Below, one piece after another: positions 43,125 through 52,401 of a DNA stretch of 64,000 bases; the first letter of the stretch is position 1; each line of letters starts with the position of its first letter. The notes under the pieces are model-generated. The model searched no databases, had not been told where the DNA came from, and was given only the letters and a program-made list of their open reading frames with translations. Origin of the DNA: Hoyosella altamirensis (GTDB taxonomy: Bacteria; Actinomycetota; Actinomycetes; Mycobacteriales; Mycobacteriaceae); assembly GCF_014191505.1 (NCBI RefSeq), contig NZ_JACHWS010000001.1, forward strand, positions 1,302,001 through 1,366,000, written 5' to 3'. Made by a program: the position numbers and the translations under genes.

Positions 43125-44171
43125 CTAATTGAATTCGATTTCAACGTCGTCGGTCAGCGGAACTGATTGACAGGCGAGGCGTACACCTTGCTCCAATTCG
43201 TAACTGTCGAGCGTGTCATTGGCAAGAAGCTTCACCTCGCCACTAATGAGGGTGAATGCACAGGCGCCGCAGGAACCTTCACGGCATGCGTAGGGGGCGT
43301 CAATCTCTTGGCTCAATAGCAGATCAAGTAATCGGGACTCACGGGGCCATTTAAGCTCGTGCCTGTCACCGGCGATGTCAACAGTGGCGCGGACCGTGCA
43401 CAGATCCTTTTCTTTAGGTTGCGGCTCACGCGCCCCGTCGGCATGACTGAATGGGTTCGAAGTCAGGGACTGAAACTTCTCGCGGTGGATGCGGCCCGCG
43501 GCCATGTTGCTTATTTCGAGTGCTGCTGCGGCAACGTCCATGAACGGTTCGGGCCCGCACAGGTAGGCGTCATGCCGACCGTTGACAGGGATGCTTGTGA
43601 GCCTCGCTGCGAGGGAATCGGGATTGGGCAGTCCGGACTCACAGTCCCACGAGTAGTGCACCGTGAATCGAGAGGGGTATCTGTGTTCGAGTTCTTCAAG
43701 CTGCGAAGCGAAGATCGTCGACTCGTGATCTCGGTTTGCATAGACGAGAGCGAGCGAGTTGCGGTGGTCGTGTAGTGCCGTTTTGATGATGGACATGATA
43801 GGGGTGATGCCACTTCCCGCCGCAAACAGAAGGAAATCCCGATCCCAGTCCTGCGGCGTGAATGATCCGCTGGGTGCTAGGCAGTCGAGTGCCAATCCAG
43901 GCATAGCGTTGTCGCACAACCAATTAGAAGCATATCCGCCTGGCACGCGCTTCACTGTTACAGCTGGTCGGGCGTCTGTGGCGGGTGAACTGCACAGCGA
44001 GTAGCAGCGACCGACCGATCCAGCGCCGCTGTCTGGAACGCGAAATGTAAGGAACTGTCCGGGCTGGTACGCGAGCGGCGCACCAGACGCCGGTGGTTCG
44101 AACACGAGGGTGACTGCATCGGGCGTTTCGCGCACCACTTCGTCGATGGTGAGCTGATTTAGGGGCGGCAT
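43125..44171 (-). CDS. Ferredoxin-type oxidoreductase of the PaaE/KshB class
   Basis: A 348-residue electron-transfer flavoprotein. An FAD domain (about 1-105) contains GRCYSLCSSP. An NAD domain (about 108-225) contains LFAAGSGITPIMSII and AYLCGPEPFM. A C-terminal plant-type [2Fe-2S] domain contains ACREGSCGACAF and the fourth Cys in RLACQS. Members supply electrons to oxygenases such as the 3-ketosteroid 9-alpha-hydroxylase or di-iron monooxygenases. It is divergent from a cluster encoding a di-iron protein and a BVMO across a 26-bp palindrome, making the di-iron protein a plausible partner. Confidence 0.9.
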   Translation of the reverse strand: MPPLNQLTIDEVVRETPDAVTLVFEPPASGAPLAYQPGQFLTFRVPDSGAGSVGRCYSLCSSPATDARPAVTVKRVPGGYASNWLCDNAMPGLALDCLAPSGSFTPQDWDRDFLLFAAGSGITPIMSIIKTALHDHRNSLALVYANRDHESTIFASQLEELEHRYPSRFTVHYSWDCESGLPNPDSLAARLTSIPVNGRHDAYLCGPEPFMDVAAAALEISNMAAGRIHREKFQSLTSNPFSHADGAREPQPKEKDLCTVRATVDIAGDRHELKWPRESRLLDLLLSQEIDAPYACREGSCGACAFTLISGEVKLLANDTLDSYELEQGVRLACQSVPLTDDVEIEFN

Positions 44172-44220
44172 CCTCGTGGCTCCTTCTAGAACTTACCGAC
44201 ACGACTTCTTACCTCTGTTC

Positions 44221-44246
44221 ATTGTGCCATTGACAACTGGCACAAT
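44221..44246. promoter_or_regulatory. 26-bp palindrome in the divergent promoter of the mymA-like cluster
   Basis: ATTGTGCCA (44221-44229), eight-base spacer, TGGCACAAT (44238-44246): a perfect 9-bp-arm inverted repeat. On the minus strand, TTGTCA followed after 19 bases by TAAGAA gives a long-spacer promoter of the kind used by MerR regulators. A MerR gene lies in the downstream operon. Confidence 0.7.
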
Positions 44247-44265
44247 CATGAATGATGCTATGTGC

Positions 44266-45267
44266 ATGGTAGATCAGTCAACGTCGACGAGATCCCCGCT
44301 TCGCGCTGTGCCCCGGCAGGCATCATGGCGTTCGCGGGCAGCGGCAACTGGAACACGTTGTGTGCTGCGCAATTTGACAAATGTTGTTCCGCTCAACAGG
44401 CCCGGCGTGTGGTTCGCACGACAGCTAGTGTCCGTTTCGATGGGGGTTCTCGGGCCGCCTCTGCGTGGTACGCGCGTCGAACAGGTCAGGTCCGGCGCAG
44501 TCCGGGGGGAGTGGGTACGAGGGCCAGGTGTCACACAGTCCGATCGGGCGATCTTCTACATCCACGGCAGTGGTTATGTGGTGTGCTCAGCCCGTACGCA
44601 CCGGGGACTCGCATCGAGGCTCTCGCAGGCATCTGGTGCGCCTGTTTTCACTGTCGACTACCGGCTGGCGCCAGAACATTCGTTCCCTGCCGCCGCGCAG
44701 GACATCGAGACGGCCTATCGGTGGCTCCTTGGGCAGGGCTACGTGAGCGACCAGATAGTGGTCGCAGGGGACTCGGCCGGCGGTCACTTGGCGGTTGACT
44801 TGTTCATAGAAAACGCGCGAACCCAAACACCCCAGCCTTCCGCGGCGGTGCTGTTCTCACCGCTCATCGATCTCTCGCTTTCTCTTGCTGAAGCCAAGGA
44901 ACGAACTCGCAGAGATCCGATGATCAGCGCCGAAAATGCACGCAAGCTGGTATCCCTCTACACGGGCAGGCACCCCGCGGATCATCCACGAATAAAGCTC
45001 GGTCTCGCTGCCGGAACCGCGCTGCCGCCACTGCTGGTGCAAGCAGGCGGGGAAGAGATGCTCAGCGCCGATGCCGAATACCTACGTGCCCTTGTCACCC
45101 AGACCGGGGGCAGTTGCGAACTGGAGATCTGGCCCGGTCAGATGCACGTTTTCCAGGCGCTGCCACGCCTTATTCCGGAGGCTCGGCCAGCTCTGCGCCG
45201 CGCGGGGCATTTCATAACCAGAGCCTGGTCGTCCAGCGACCTGTCCCTTAATGAGCAGGCAGGCTAA
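44266..45267 (+). CDS. Alpha/beta hydrolase of the hormone-sensitive lipase family (LipR-like)
   Basis: About 333 residues. The HSL-type oxyanion motif HGxG appears as YIHGSGYVVCS. The nucleophile elbow is GDSAGGHLAVD (Ser). The acid and His lie in EEMLSADAEYLRAL and PGQMHVFQALP. Similar to mycobacterial acetyl-hydrolase/esterases such as LipR of the mymA operon. ATG at 44266 is a conservative start; ATG 44248 and a codon at 44176 are in frame, but the latter overlaps the palindrome. First gene of a co-directional operon with the SDR (two-base gap). Confidence 0.85.
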   Translation: MVDQSTSTRSPLRAVPRQASWRSRAAATGTRCVLRNLTNVVPLNRPGVWFARQLVSVSMGVLGPPLRGTRVEQVRSGAVRGEWVRGPGVTQSDRAIFYIHGSGYVVCSARTHRGLASRLSQASGAPVFTVDYRLAPEHSFPAAAQDIETAYRWLLGQGYVSDQIVVAGDSAGGHLAVDLFIENARTQTPQPSAAVLFSPLIDLSLSLAEAKERTRRDPMISAENARKLVSLYTGRHPADHPRIKLGLAAGTALPPLLVQAGGEEMLSADAEYLRALVTQTGGSCELEIWPGQMHVFQALPRLIPEARPALRRAGHFITRAWSSSDLSLNEQAG

Positions 45268-45269
45268 TC

Positions 45270-46139
45270 ATGAACCAGCACAGGACAAAGCCTTCGTACG
45301 GCGCACGCGCCGTAGTCACAGGTGCGGGCAGCGGCATCGGACGGAGCATCGCCGTTGAACTTGCCCGTAGAGGCGGCGACGTGATTTGCGCGGACGTCGA
45401 CCGTGACCGGGCAGATAAGGCCGCGCAGGAAATCAACGCGAAATACCCTGGCAAAGCCCACTCGTACTTCTGTGACGTCTCGGTTCGCGGAGACGTTGAG
45501 AATCTCGCCGCGCACGCCGAAACCGTTTTCCGCGGTCCAGCCACGCTGGTCGTCAACAATGCGGGTGTCGGAATCGGTGGCAAACCGGTCGGCGAGATCG
45601 GCTTCACCGACTGGGAGTGGGCCTTAGGCATAAACCTTTGGGGAGTCGTCTACGGCTGCGAACTGTTCATGCCGCAGCTGCGGCGGACGCAACCAGCCGG
45701 AATCATCAACGTGGCGTCCGCTGCGGGATTCGCAGCAGCGCCACTGATGGCTCCCTACAACGTCTCCAAAGCAGCGGTGGTATCGCTCTCGGAGACGATT
45801 GCCGCCGAACTCAACGGAACGGGAATCACCGTTTCGGTTCTATGCCCGACATTCGTCAAGACCAACGTCGCCCGCGACGGACGGATCACCGCTCAGTCCT
45901 TCAGGCTCGCTGACTTCCTCATGAAATGGACAGGACACTCACCCGCACGAGTCGCGCGCATGACACTCGACGCCCACGACAAAGGCCGTTTATACATCCT
46001 GCCCCAACTCGATGCACATGCCCTCTGGCATCTCAAGCGCCACCTGCCCCGGCAGTACACCTGGGCGCTCGGGCTGATGAACAGAACCCTTCCGCGCGAG
46101 CAAGCGCAACCACCCGTACGTGAAACGACAGGAGCCTGA
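45270..46139 (+). CDS. Short-chain dehydrogenase/reductase (SadH-like)
   Basis: A 289-residue classical SDR. Cofactor motif TGAGSGIGRS with Asp at CADVD suggests NAD preference. Further motifs are NNAGVGIG, the catalytic Ser in NVASAAGF, and YNVSK with Tyr and Lys. A C-terminal extension rich in basic and aromatic residues (HALWHLKRHLPRQYTW) may contact the membrane, as in mycobacterial SadH-type proteins. It could interconvert alcohol and ketone for the BVMO encoded two genes downstream. Confidence 0.9.
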   Translation: MNQHRTKPSYGARAVVTGAGSGIGRSIAVELARRGGDVICADVDRDRADKAAQEINAKYPGKAHSYFCDVSVRGDVENLAAHAETVFRGPATLVVNNAGVGIGGKPVGEIGFTDWEWALGINLWGVVYGCELFMPQLRRTQPAGIINVASAAGFAAAPLMAPYNVSKAAVVSLSETIAAELNGTGITVSVLCPTFVKTNVARDGRITAQSFRLADFLMKWTGHSPARVARMTLDAHDKGRLYILPQLDAHALWHLKRHLPRQYTWALGLMNRTLPREQAQPPVRETTGA

Positions 46140-46140
46140 C

Positions 46141-47061
46141 ATGTCCTTCGACTTCGATCAGATGCTAACCAAGATCAAGGCACGCCAATGGTCACTCGCC
46201 GACATCGACTGGGATGCTCCCGGCGTGGAGACAATAAGTCCCGACCTGCATGCACGGCTCAAACCATTCATGGCCGACCTCGTGTGGATCGAAAATGTTG
46301 GTGCACGAGGGTTTGCCGCAATGGCGAAGAAAGCACCAACTGACACTCTGAAAGAGATCTACCGGTACTTCCACGCCGAGGAGCAGCGCCACGCTAACGC
46401 GGAGCTTGCACTGATGCGCCGCTGGGGCATGCTGGACGGCGACGGAGTCCCCGAACCCAACATCAATGTCAAGCTGGTGATCGACTGGCTCGACAAATAC
46501 TCCGACAGCATGTCCCTCTCTTTCCTCGGCACCGTGATCCCGATGCTGGAAGTCGCGCTCGATGGTGCGCTGGTGAAGTTCATCGTTGACGAGATCAAAG
46601 ATCCCGTTTGTCAGGACGTATTCCGGAAGATCAATGCTGACGAATCCCGGCATCTCGCCGTGGACTTTGGCGTGATGGACCTTCTCGGACACGCGACGGC
46701 ACGGAAGATGGCCATAGACCTCGTCGGTGGCTGGCTCAAACCGTCGCTCATCGTCGGTGCGCTCAGTTACGTGCCTTTGCTGAACAAAATGCGTGACAAC
46801 GTCGTCGCGATGGGAGTGGACGAGGAGAGGCTTTACGCCGCACTCAAGAGATTCAAGGCTGCCGGGGACCGCAGCGCGTACTCGCGACGGCTACCGATGT
46901 ACCAGATCATCAAGGTGCATGCGGCAATGGTGATCGACCGTAACCACCCGTACCACCTGTTTGCGGACACAATGGTAAAGCTCACTGCTCGCTACCCGAG
47001 GCGACTCCTCCGGCCCCAGCCTGCGTGGTCGAAGGAACTGACGTACGAGGCCGCCGCATGA
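46141..47061 (+). CDS. Ferritin-like di-iron protein, probable oxygenase/oxidase
   Basis: A 306-residue helical protein with a full set of candidate di-iron ligands: E51, E81-x2-H84 (EEQRH), E137 and E168-x2-H171 (DESRH). This four-helix pattern is shared by AurF-type N-oxygenases, acyl-ACP desaturases and other di-iron oxidases; I cannot choose between them. AGGAG lies seven bases before the ATG. It overlaps the following BVMO gene by four bases (ATGA), so the two products are probably made together. The divergent ferredoxin reductase may provide electrons. Confidence 0.8.
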   Translation: MSFDFDQMLTKIKARQWSLADIDWDAPGVETISPDLHARLKPFMADLVWIENVGARGFAAMAKKAPTDTLKEIYRYFHAEEQRHANAELALMRRWGMLDGDGVPEPNINVKLVIDWLDKYSDSMSLSFLGTVIPMLEVALDGALVKFIVDEIKDPVCQDVFRKINADESRHLAVDFGVMDLLGHATARKMAIDLVGGWLKPSLIVGALSYVPLLNKMRDNVVAMGVDEERLYAALKRFKAAGDRSAYSRRLPMYQIIKVHAAMVIDRNHPYHLFADTMVKLTARYPRRLLRPQPAWSKELTYEAAA

Positions 47062-48544
47062 GCGCCCCGGCGCCACTCGACGTGGCGATAGTAGGTGCTG
47101 GTTTGCCGGACTCGGTGCAGCGATTCGGCTGCGGCATAAGGGTATCCACAACTTCATGATTCTCGAGCGGGGCACTGCGGTGGGTGGCACGTGGCGTGAC
47201 AACACCTACCCTGGCGCCGCCTGCGATATCCCGTCACAGCTCTACTCCTACAGCTTCGCGCCAAACCCGGACTGGTCGCACACCTACTCAGGCAGCGACG
47301 AAATCCTCACCTACATCGAACACATGGTGCGTGAGTATGACCTGCAACCTTCAATCCGATTCCGCCACAACGTCACTTCACTCGACTTCGATGAGACCAC
47401 CGGCCTGTGGACCGTCGCTGTAGAAGGCCAGCCAGCCCTGCACGCCCGCGCCATAGTGGTTGCGTCGGGCCCGTTGTCCAACTGCAGTTTCCCTAACATT
47501 CCCGGCATTGAAACCTATGAAGGCCACAAGGTTCATAGTGCGCGGTGGGATCATGACTACGATTTCGCAGGCAAGAAAGTTGCTGTCGTCGGTACCGGCG
47601 CCAGTGCCGTTCAGATCATTCCTGAACTGGTTAAGAACGCGGAATCGGTGAAGGTTTTCCAGCGCACGCCTGGCTGGGTGCTCCCACGCATAAACCGGCG
47701 AACCAGTGGTGCAACGAAGGCGCTGTACCGCCAGCTGCCCGCCGCACAGTCAGCCGCACGGCAAGCCTGGTTCTGGGGGCACGAGACCGTTGCGCTTGGT
47801 GTTGTCTGGAAGACCCCACTTACCCGCGCGGTTGAGCTTGTCGGTCAGGCTCACTTGCGGGCGCAGGTCAAAGACCCCTGGCTCAGACGTCAACTAACGC
47901 CGGATTTTCGCGCGGGATGCAAGCGGCTGCTGATGACCAGCGACTACTATCCAGCGTTGCAGCGCACCAACTGCAAGCTGGTGACCTGGCCTATAGTGCG
48001 TATCTCACCGAAGGGAATTCGCACAGCAGAAGGCATCGAGCACCAATTCGACTGCATCGTCTTCGCGACCGGATTCGATGTGTCGAAAACTGGGACACCC
48101 ATTCCCATCAGAGGCCGCGGTGGGAGAGTGCTTGCGGACGAGTGGAGCCGCGGCGCGTATGCCCACAAGAGCGTCGCTGTGTCTGGATATCCCAACCTGT
48201 TCTTCACATTCGGCCCCAACTCGGGGCCAGGCCACAACTCAGCGCTGGTCTACATGGAGGCACAGATCGACTACATCACCGAAGCGATCAAAATCATCGT
48301 TGAGCGTGATCTCACGATGCTCGATGTTCGCAGAGATCGACAAGACACATACAACGCCCGGCTGCAGCGGCGCCTGCGCCGAACCACATGGAATTCTGGC
48401 TGCTCCAGTTGGTATCTCACGGAAGACAAATTCAACGCAACCATGTTCCCGGGTTTCGCCACTGAGTTCGCCCACCAGCTACGCGCCGTCGATATGGCTG
48501 ACTTCGACGCAGTGGTTCAGCCACGCCTGGTAGAAAGAAGGTAA
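47058..48544 (+). pseudogene. Flavin-containing Baeyer-Villiger-type monooxygenase with N-terminal frameshift (MymA-like)
   Basis: A 495-residue FAD/NADPH monooxygenase when restored. The ATG at 47058 starts VAIVGAG, but one base is missing at 47102-47104: GGTTTGCC where GGTTTTGCC would give GAGFAGLGAAIRL. After the shift the protein is intact: GGTWRDNTYPGAACD, BVMO fingerprint YEGHKVHSARWD (Y for F, D for P), NADPH motif VVGTGASAVQIIP and FATGFD. BVMOs insert oxygen next to ketones. As written only a fragment would be made, perhaps from the internal ATG at 47156, lacking the FAD motif. Confidence 0.87.
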
Positions 48545-48587
48545 ATCACCACTTTCAAGCGACCGTGCGCGGGAGGACCAGCTTCGG

Positions 48588-49349
48588 ATGGCGGAGTACA
48601 AGATCGATGACCTTGCACAGGCCGCCAACACCACCACCCGCAATATTCGTGCCTATCGGGAACGCGGCCTGTTGCACGAACCCCAGCGTCGTGGCCGGAT
48701 AAACTTCTACGATGAGTCACACCTGGAGCGGCTGAAGCTCATTGACACGCTGCTCCAGCGCGGTTTCACCAGCGCGCACATCATCGATTTCATTGAGGGG
48801 TGGGAGAGCGGCAAGAGTCTCGCTGAAATTCTGGGACTGCCCAGCGCCGTCACCACGACGTGGTCCCGCGACGAGACACTCGAGCTGCCTCTGGAAGGAA
48901 TCGAAGCATTCCTCGGAGCGCGCGATCGAGAACTCTTGGACAAACTCATCGAGATGGGCATGGTCTCGATTAGCAACGACAACGCCGTATTCGCGGAAAC
49001 GCAACTGGTCGAAGCGTTCCTCGAACTGCGCGATTTCGGCTTCGAACTGCGCCCTCTGATAGACGTCATGGGTGCCGTGACCGAGCACGTCGACCAGATC
49101 GCTCAAATCATGATCAGGGCAGGAATGGACCTGATCGAAAATCAGCAGCGCGGAAGTGGCGCACCAGAACGCACAGAGGACGTGGGCCGCACTATCGACG
49201 CCATCACGCGGCTTGAGAATGTGGCGGTGAAGTCAGTTCACATCCTGCTGGCTCGAGCCGTCGATCACAACCTCAAGCAGGGACTGGACCAGTACTTCGA
49301 CGGTGCTGCTTCGTCGAACTCTCGCCCTCCTGCCCAGCCCTCGCCCTAG
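48588..49349 (+). CDS. MerR-family transcriptional regulator
   Basis: A 253-residue regulator. The winged HTH is KIDDLAQAANTTTRNIRAYRERGLL with the wing GRINFYDESHLERLKLIDTLLQRGFTSAHIIDFI (residues 4-70). A helical effector region of about 180 residues follows, larger than in metal-sensing MerR proteins and without their Cys ligands, suggesting an organic or lipid effector. It is embedded in the operon and is the best candidate to bind the 26-bp palindrome upstream of the hydrolase gene. Confidence 0.9.
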   Translation: MAEYKIDDLAQAANTTTRNIRAYRERGLLHEPQRRGRINFYDESHLERLKLIDTLLQRGFTSAHIIDFIEGWESGKSLAEILGLPSAVTTTWSRDETLELPLEGIEAFLGARDRELLDKLIEMGMVSISNDNAVFAETQLVEAFLELRDFGFELRPLIDVMGAVTEHVDQIAQIMIRAGMDLIENQQRGSGAPERTEDVGRTIDAITRLENVAVKSVHILLARAVDHNLKQGLDQYFDGAASSNSRPPAQPSP

Positions 49350-49400
49350 ACTTGGGCGCACCGGCACCCGGGACCTGCACTGACCGAATCGAGGAGCGCG

Positions 49401-50303
49401 ATGGCTTTCGGCGAGAGCGTAGCTGGGCAGATGCTCGGTACCGTGCGGGCTCTGGCGCAGGGGGCTACAGGAACGTTCACCCGGCCCCTTTCGGGATTGA
49501 TGCCGCGGTTCCGGCCCGGTGATCTAGAAGCCCGCGATCCGGATTCGATCCGCGAACTTCTCCCCGGGCTGTGGTTGCTGATGAGCCTTTGGTTCCGCCC
49601 CGACGTGCGGGGTTTACACCATATACCTGGCAAGGGCCCAGCGCTGATCGTCGGCAACCACACCGGCGGCCTGCAGTCACCCGAAGTGTTCATCTCCCAG
49701 CTCGCTATTTCCTCGTACCTCGGTACGCAACGGCCGTTCTATCAACTCGCCCACAGATTGGTGCTGAACTCACCGTTCGCTTGGATTCTTCGCCGGTTCG
49801 GCACAGTTGAGGCGGATCCCGCCAATGCTGACCTAGCCCTCTCTGAAGGAGCTGTGCTGCAAGTCTTCCCGGGCGGTGACTATGAGGTGTTCAGACCGAG
49901 CTGGGAATCAGCGAAAGTGGACTTCGGCGGCCGGAAAGGCTTCCTGCGTCTCGCCTACAAACACGACGTTCCTATTGTTCCGCAGGTGACGATTGGTGGC
50001 CAAGAGACCGCTCTGTTTCTTTCCCGGGGGGAGTGGCTCGCTCGATTGCTGCGCGTTGACCGGGTTTTCCGGCTCAAAACCATCCCCATCATGGTGTCGG
50101 TTCCCTACGGGCTCACGCCGCCGTTCGCGCCATTTGTGCCATTGCCGTCAAAAATCGTCATTCAGTATCTGGAACCTATTGATCTTCGCGCCGAGTATGG
50201 CGAGGCCCCAGACTGGGACGAGGTCTATGAAGATGTTCTGGCGCGCATGCAGGACGTGCTGACGGCCCTGCAGATCGAGCGGAAGTTACCGGTGATCGGA
50301 TGA
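49401..50303 (+). CDS. Lysophospholipid acyltransferase family protein
   Basis: A 300-residue PlsC-type acyltransferase. VGNHTGGLQSPE is the NHx-type catalytic motif. GAVLQVFPGGDYEVFRP is the acceptor-binding motif, followed by HDVPIVPQVTIGG. A hydrophobic segment near residues 50-65 (LLPGLWLLMSLWF) may anchor it to the membrane. It is translationally coupled to the SRPBCC-ligase gene by a four-base overlap, so it may use acyl-CoA made by that enzyme. GAGGAG lies four bases before the ATG. Confidence 0.88.
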   Translation: MAFGESVAGQMLGTVRALAQGATGTFTRPLSGLMPRFRPGDLEARDPDSIRELLPGLWLLMSLWFRPDVRGLHHIPGKGPALIVGNHTGGLQSPEVFISQLAISSYLGTQRPFYQLAHRLVLNSPFAWILRRFGTVEADPANADLALSEGAVLQVFPGGDYEVFRPSWESAKVDFGGRKGFLRLAYKHDVPIVPQVTIGGQETALFLSRGEWLARLLRVDRVFRLKTIPIMVSVPYGLTPPFAPFVPLPSKIVIQYLEPIDLRAEYGEAPDWDEVYEDVLARMQDVLTALQIERKLPVIG

Positions 50304-52378
50304 AGTTCGAGCAAAGAATCGAAGTCGATGCGCCACCCGAAGTGGTGTGGGAAGCCTGCGCGGACCCTGCGCAGCTCGCACGCTTCGTAGGCGCCGCAAT
50401 GACCGTGACGCCCGCAGAAGAAGGACAGAAGCCAGCACTTGACGGGCGTTACCGGATTCATCTGAAGCTGGGCGCCGCACTGGTAGGCGGCGACATCATT
50501 ATCGTCGACTTCACGCCCGCCCGCGAATTCGCCTGGAACGCGTTCACCGGCGTCGATCATCGTCTGCGCCTGCGCTTCCGGCCTCTCAGCAATGGCCGCA
50601 CAGCGCTGACGCTGCGCTTCGCCTATGACGCTCCCGGTGTGCTGGGTACTGTCGCGGATCTCGCCGCCTATCCCAAGGTGCACTCGATGTTCACCAATGC
50701 GCTTGAGGCAGCGAAGCTCGAGGCCGAGCACAAGACAGCACCACAGCCAGCGCCACCCTCGTTGCCCCGCCGCGCCATTCGGGAACTTACGTATGCCGGT
50801 GTACTGGCGCGCAGAGGGATTGTGCGGCCGATGAGGCCAGATACGCTAGTCCGGCTCGCGTGGGCAGCGCGGACGTGGGGGCTGAGCCTAGGGACAGCGG
50901 TCGCGGCGGGGGCGATCCGCAGCGGCGGCGCGCCCCTCATCATCGATGAGTTCGGCACCCAAACCTATGCTGAGGCGGACGAGCGCAGCAACGCGATCGC
51001 AAGCGGTCTCGCGCTGCACGGTGTCACTGAAAGCGACACGGTCGGCGTTCTTGCGCGCAATCACCGAGGTTTCCTTGAGGCCGCGACGGCAGTGGCGAAA
51101 GTCGGCGCTGACGTTTTGTTGCTGAACACTGAGTTTTCGGGACCCCAATTGCAGGAGGTGACGACGCGGGAGGCCGTGTGCGCCGTTATCTACGACACGG
51201 AATTCCACGCGCTGATGGGGGACAGTCCCGCACACATGCTGCGGGTGCTCAGCGACGCCGAACCTGATGGTGATGCGCCCAGCCTCGCATCGTTCGCCGC
51301 CGAATATCATGGACGTCGTCCGCCGGTCCCTAATCGGTCAGGGAAGCTCACGATCCTGACCTCCGGGACAACGGGAACTCCCAAAGGCGCTACCCGCGGT
51401 GCTGTCGCAGCTGGTGGCACTCTCACCCTGGAGGCGCCGGCAGCGCTCCTAGGCCGTATCCCGCTTCGCGCGGGGATGCGAATCGGTCTGGCTGCGCCGG
51501 CCTTCCACGCGTGGGGTCTCGCGAACCTGGTGATGGCGCTGGGGCTGGGCGCATCTGTCGTGATGCGGCGCAGGTTCAGCGCCGAGGAGTGGCTCGCGGA
51601 GATCGACCGCTCGAAATGCGAAGCGTTCATCGCGATCCCGGTGATGCTGCAGCGCATCCTCGATCTCCCGAAGGACGTTCGCGACAAATATGACACGTCG
51701 TCCCTCGAAGTGGTGGCGGTCTCGGGTTCCGCGCTGGCGGGTGACCTCGCTACTCGGTGGATGGATTCCTTCGGCGACAACCTGTACAACCTCTACGGTT
51801 CCACTGAGGTTGCCAACGCCACAATCGCCACCCCGCAGGATTTGCGCGCGGCGCCGAGTACCGCTGGGCGGCCGACCCGCGGCACGACTGTGCGGCTCTT
51901 CGACCAATCCGGCAAGGAAGTGCGGCAAGGCGAGACAGGTCGCATCTACGTCGGCAACGCACACCTTTTCGAGGGCTACACGGGTGGCGGTGACAAGGAA
52001 CGTATCGGTGGCCTCATGGCGACAGGTGATCTCGGACGATTCGACGAGGCGGGCCGTCTGTTCGTAGTAGGCCGTGACGACGAAATGATCGTTTCCGGCG
52101 GGGAGAACGTGTATCCGCGAGAAGTCGAAGACGTCATCGCCAGCCACACGTCCGTCGCCGAAGCCGCGTGTGTTGGTGTCGATGACGACAAATTCGGTCA
52201 GCGCTTGCGGGCGTTCGTCGTCCTCCGGGATGGCGAGACACTCTCTGCCGACGAAGTGAAAGATTTGGTGCGCGCACAACTTGCGCGCTACAAGGTGCCT
52301 CGTGACATCGAGTTTCTCGACGCCCTACCGCGCAACGCTGCCGGGAAGATCGTCAAGCGCGAACTTCTCGATACCTGA
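50300..52378 (+). CDS. SRPBCC domain fused to acyl-CoA synthetase (FadD12-like)
   Basis: A 692-residue two-domain protein. Residues 1-145 are an SRPBCC/START-like lipid-binding domain (MKFEQRIEVDAPPEVVWEACAD...). After a linker (APQPAPPSLP), residues about 160-690 are an AMP-forming acyl-CoA synthetase. It shows LTILTSGTTGTPKGA (351-364, P-loop), NLYGSTEVAN, the ATGDLGRFDEAGRLFVVGR hinge and the catalytic Lys in NAAGKIVKREL. The ligase part resembles FadD12-type enzymes. An N-terminal SRPBCC domain is unusual and could deliver or bind the fatty substrate. Last gene of the operon. Confidence 0.9.
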   Translation: MKFEQRIEVDAPPEVVWEACADPAQLARFVGAAMTVTPAEEGQKPALDGRYRIHLKLGAALVGGDIIIVDFTPAREFAWNAFTGVDHRLRLRFRPLSNGRTALTLRFAYDAPGVLGTVADLAAYPKVHSMFTNALEAAKLEAEHKTAPQPAPPSLPRRAIRELTYAGVLARRGIVRPMRPDTLVRLAWAARTWGLSLGTAVAAGAIRSGGAPLIIDEFGTQTYAEADERSNAIASGLALHGVTESDTVGVLARNHRGFLEAATAVAKVGADVLLLNTEFSGPQLQEVTTREAVCAVIYDTEFHALMGDSPAHMLRVLSDAEPDGDAPSLASFAAEYHGRRPPVPNRSGKLTILTSGTTGTPKGATRGAVAAGGTLTLEAPAALLGRIPLRAGMRIGLAAPAFHAWGLANLVMALGLGASVVMRRRFSAEEWLAEIDRSKCEAFIAIPVMLQRILDLPKDVRDKYDTSSLEVVAVSGSALAGDLATRWMDSFGDNLYNLYGSTEVANATIATPQDLRAAPSTAGRPTRGTTVRLFDQSGKEVRQGETGRIYVGNAHLFEGYTGGGDKERIGGLMATGDLGRFDEAGRLFVVGRDDEMIVSGGENVYPREVEDVIASHTSVAEAACVGVDDDKFGQRLRAFVVLRDGETLSADEVKDLVRAQLARYKVPRDIEFLDALPRNAAGKIVKRELLDT

Positions 52379-52382
52379 GCCT

Positions 52383-52399
52383 GGCGGCGTCGGACCGCC
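52383..52399. terminator. Weak hairpin at the ligase/gluD convergent junction
   Basis: GGCGG (52383-52387) / CCGCC (52395-52399), seven-base loop, located directly between the two stop codons. No T-run. Confidence 0.4.
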
Positions 52400-52401
52400 G
52401 T

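Noticed and set aside
51449-52279. Minus-strand open frame of 276 codons inside the ligase gene
   Set aside because: Antisense of a conserved AMP-binding domain, no motifs, no plausible start signal.
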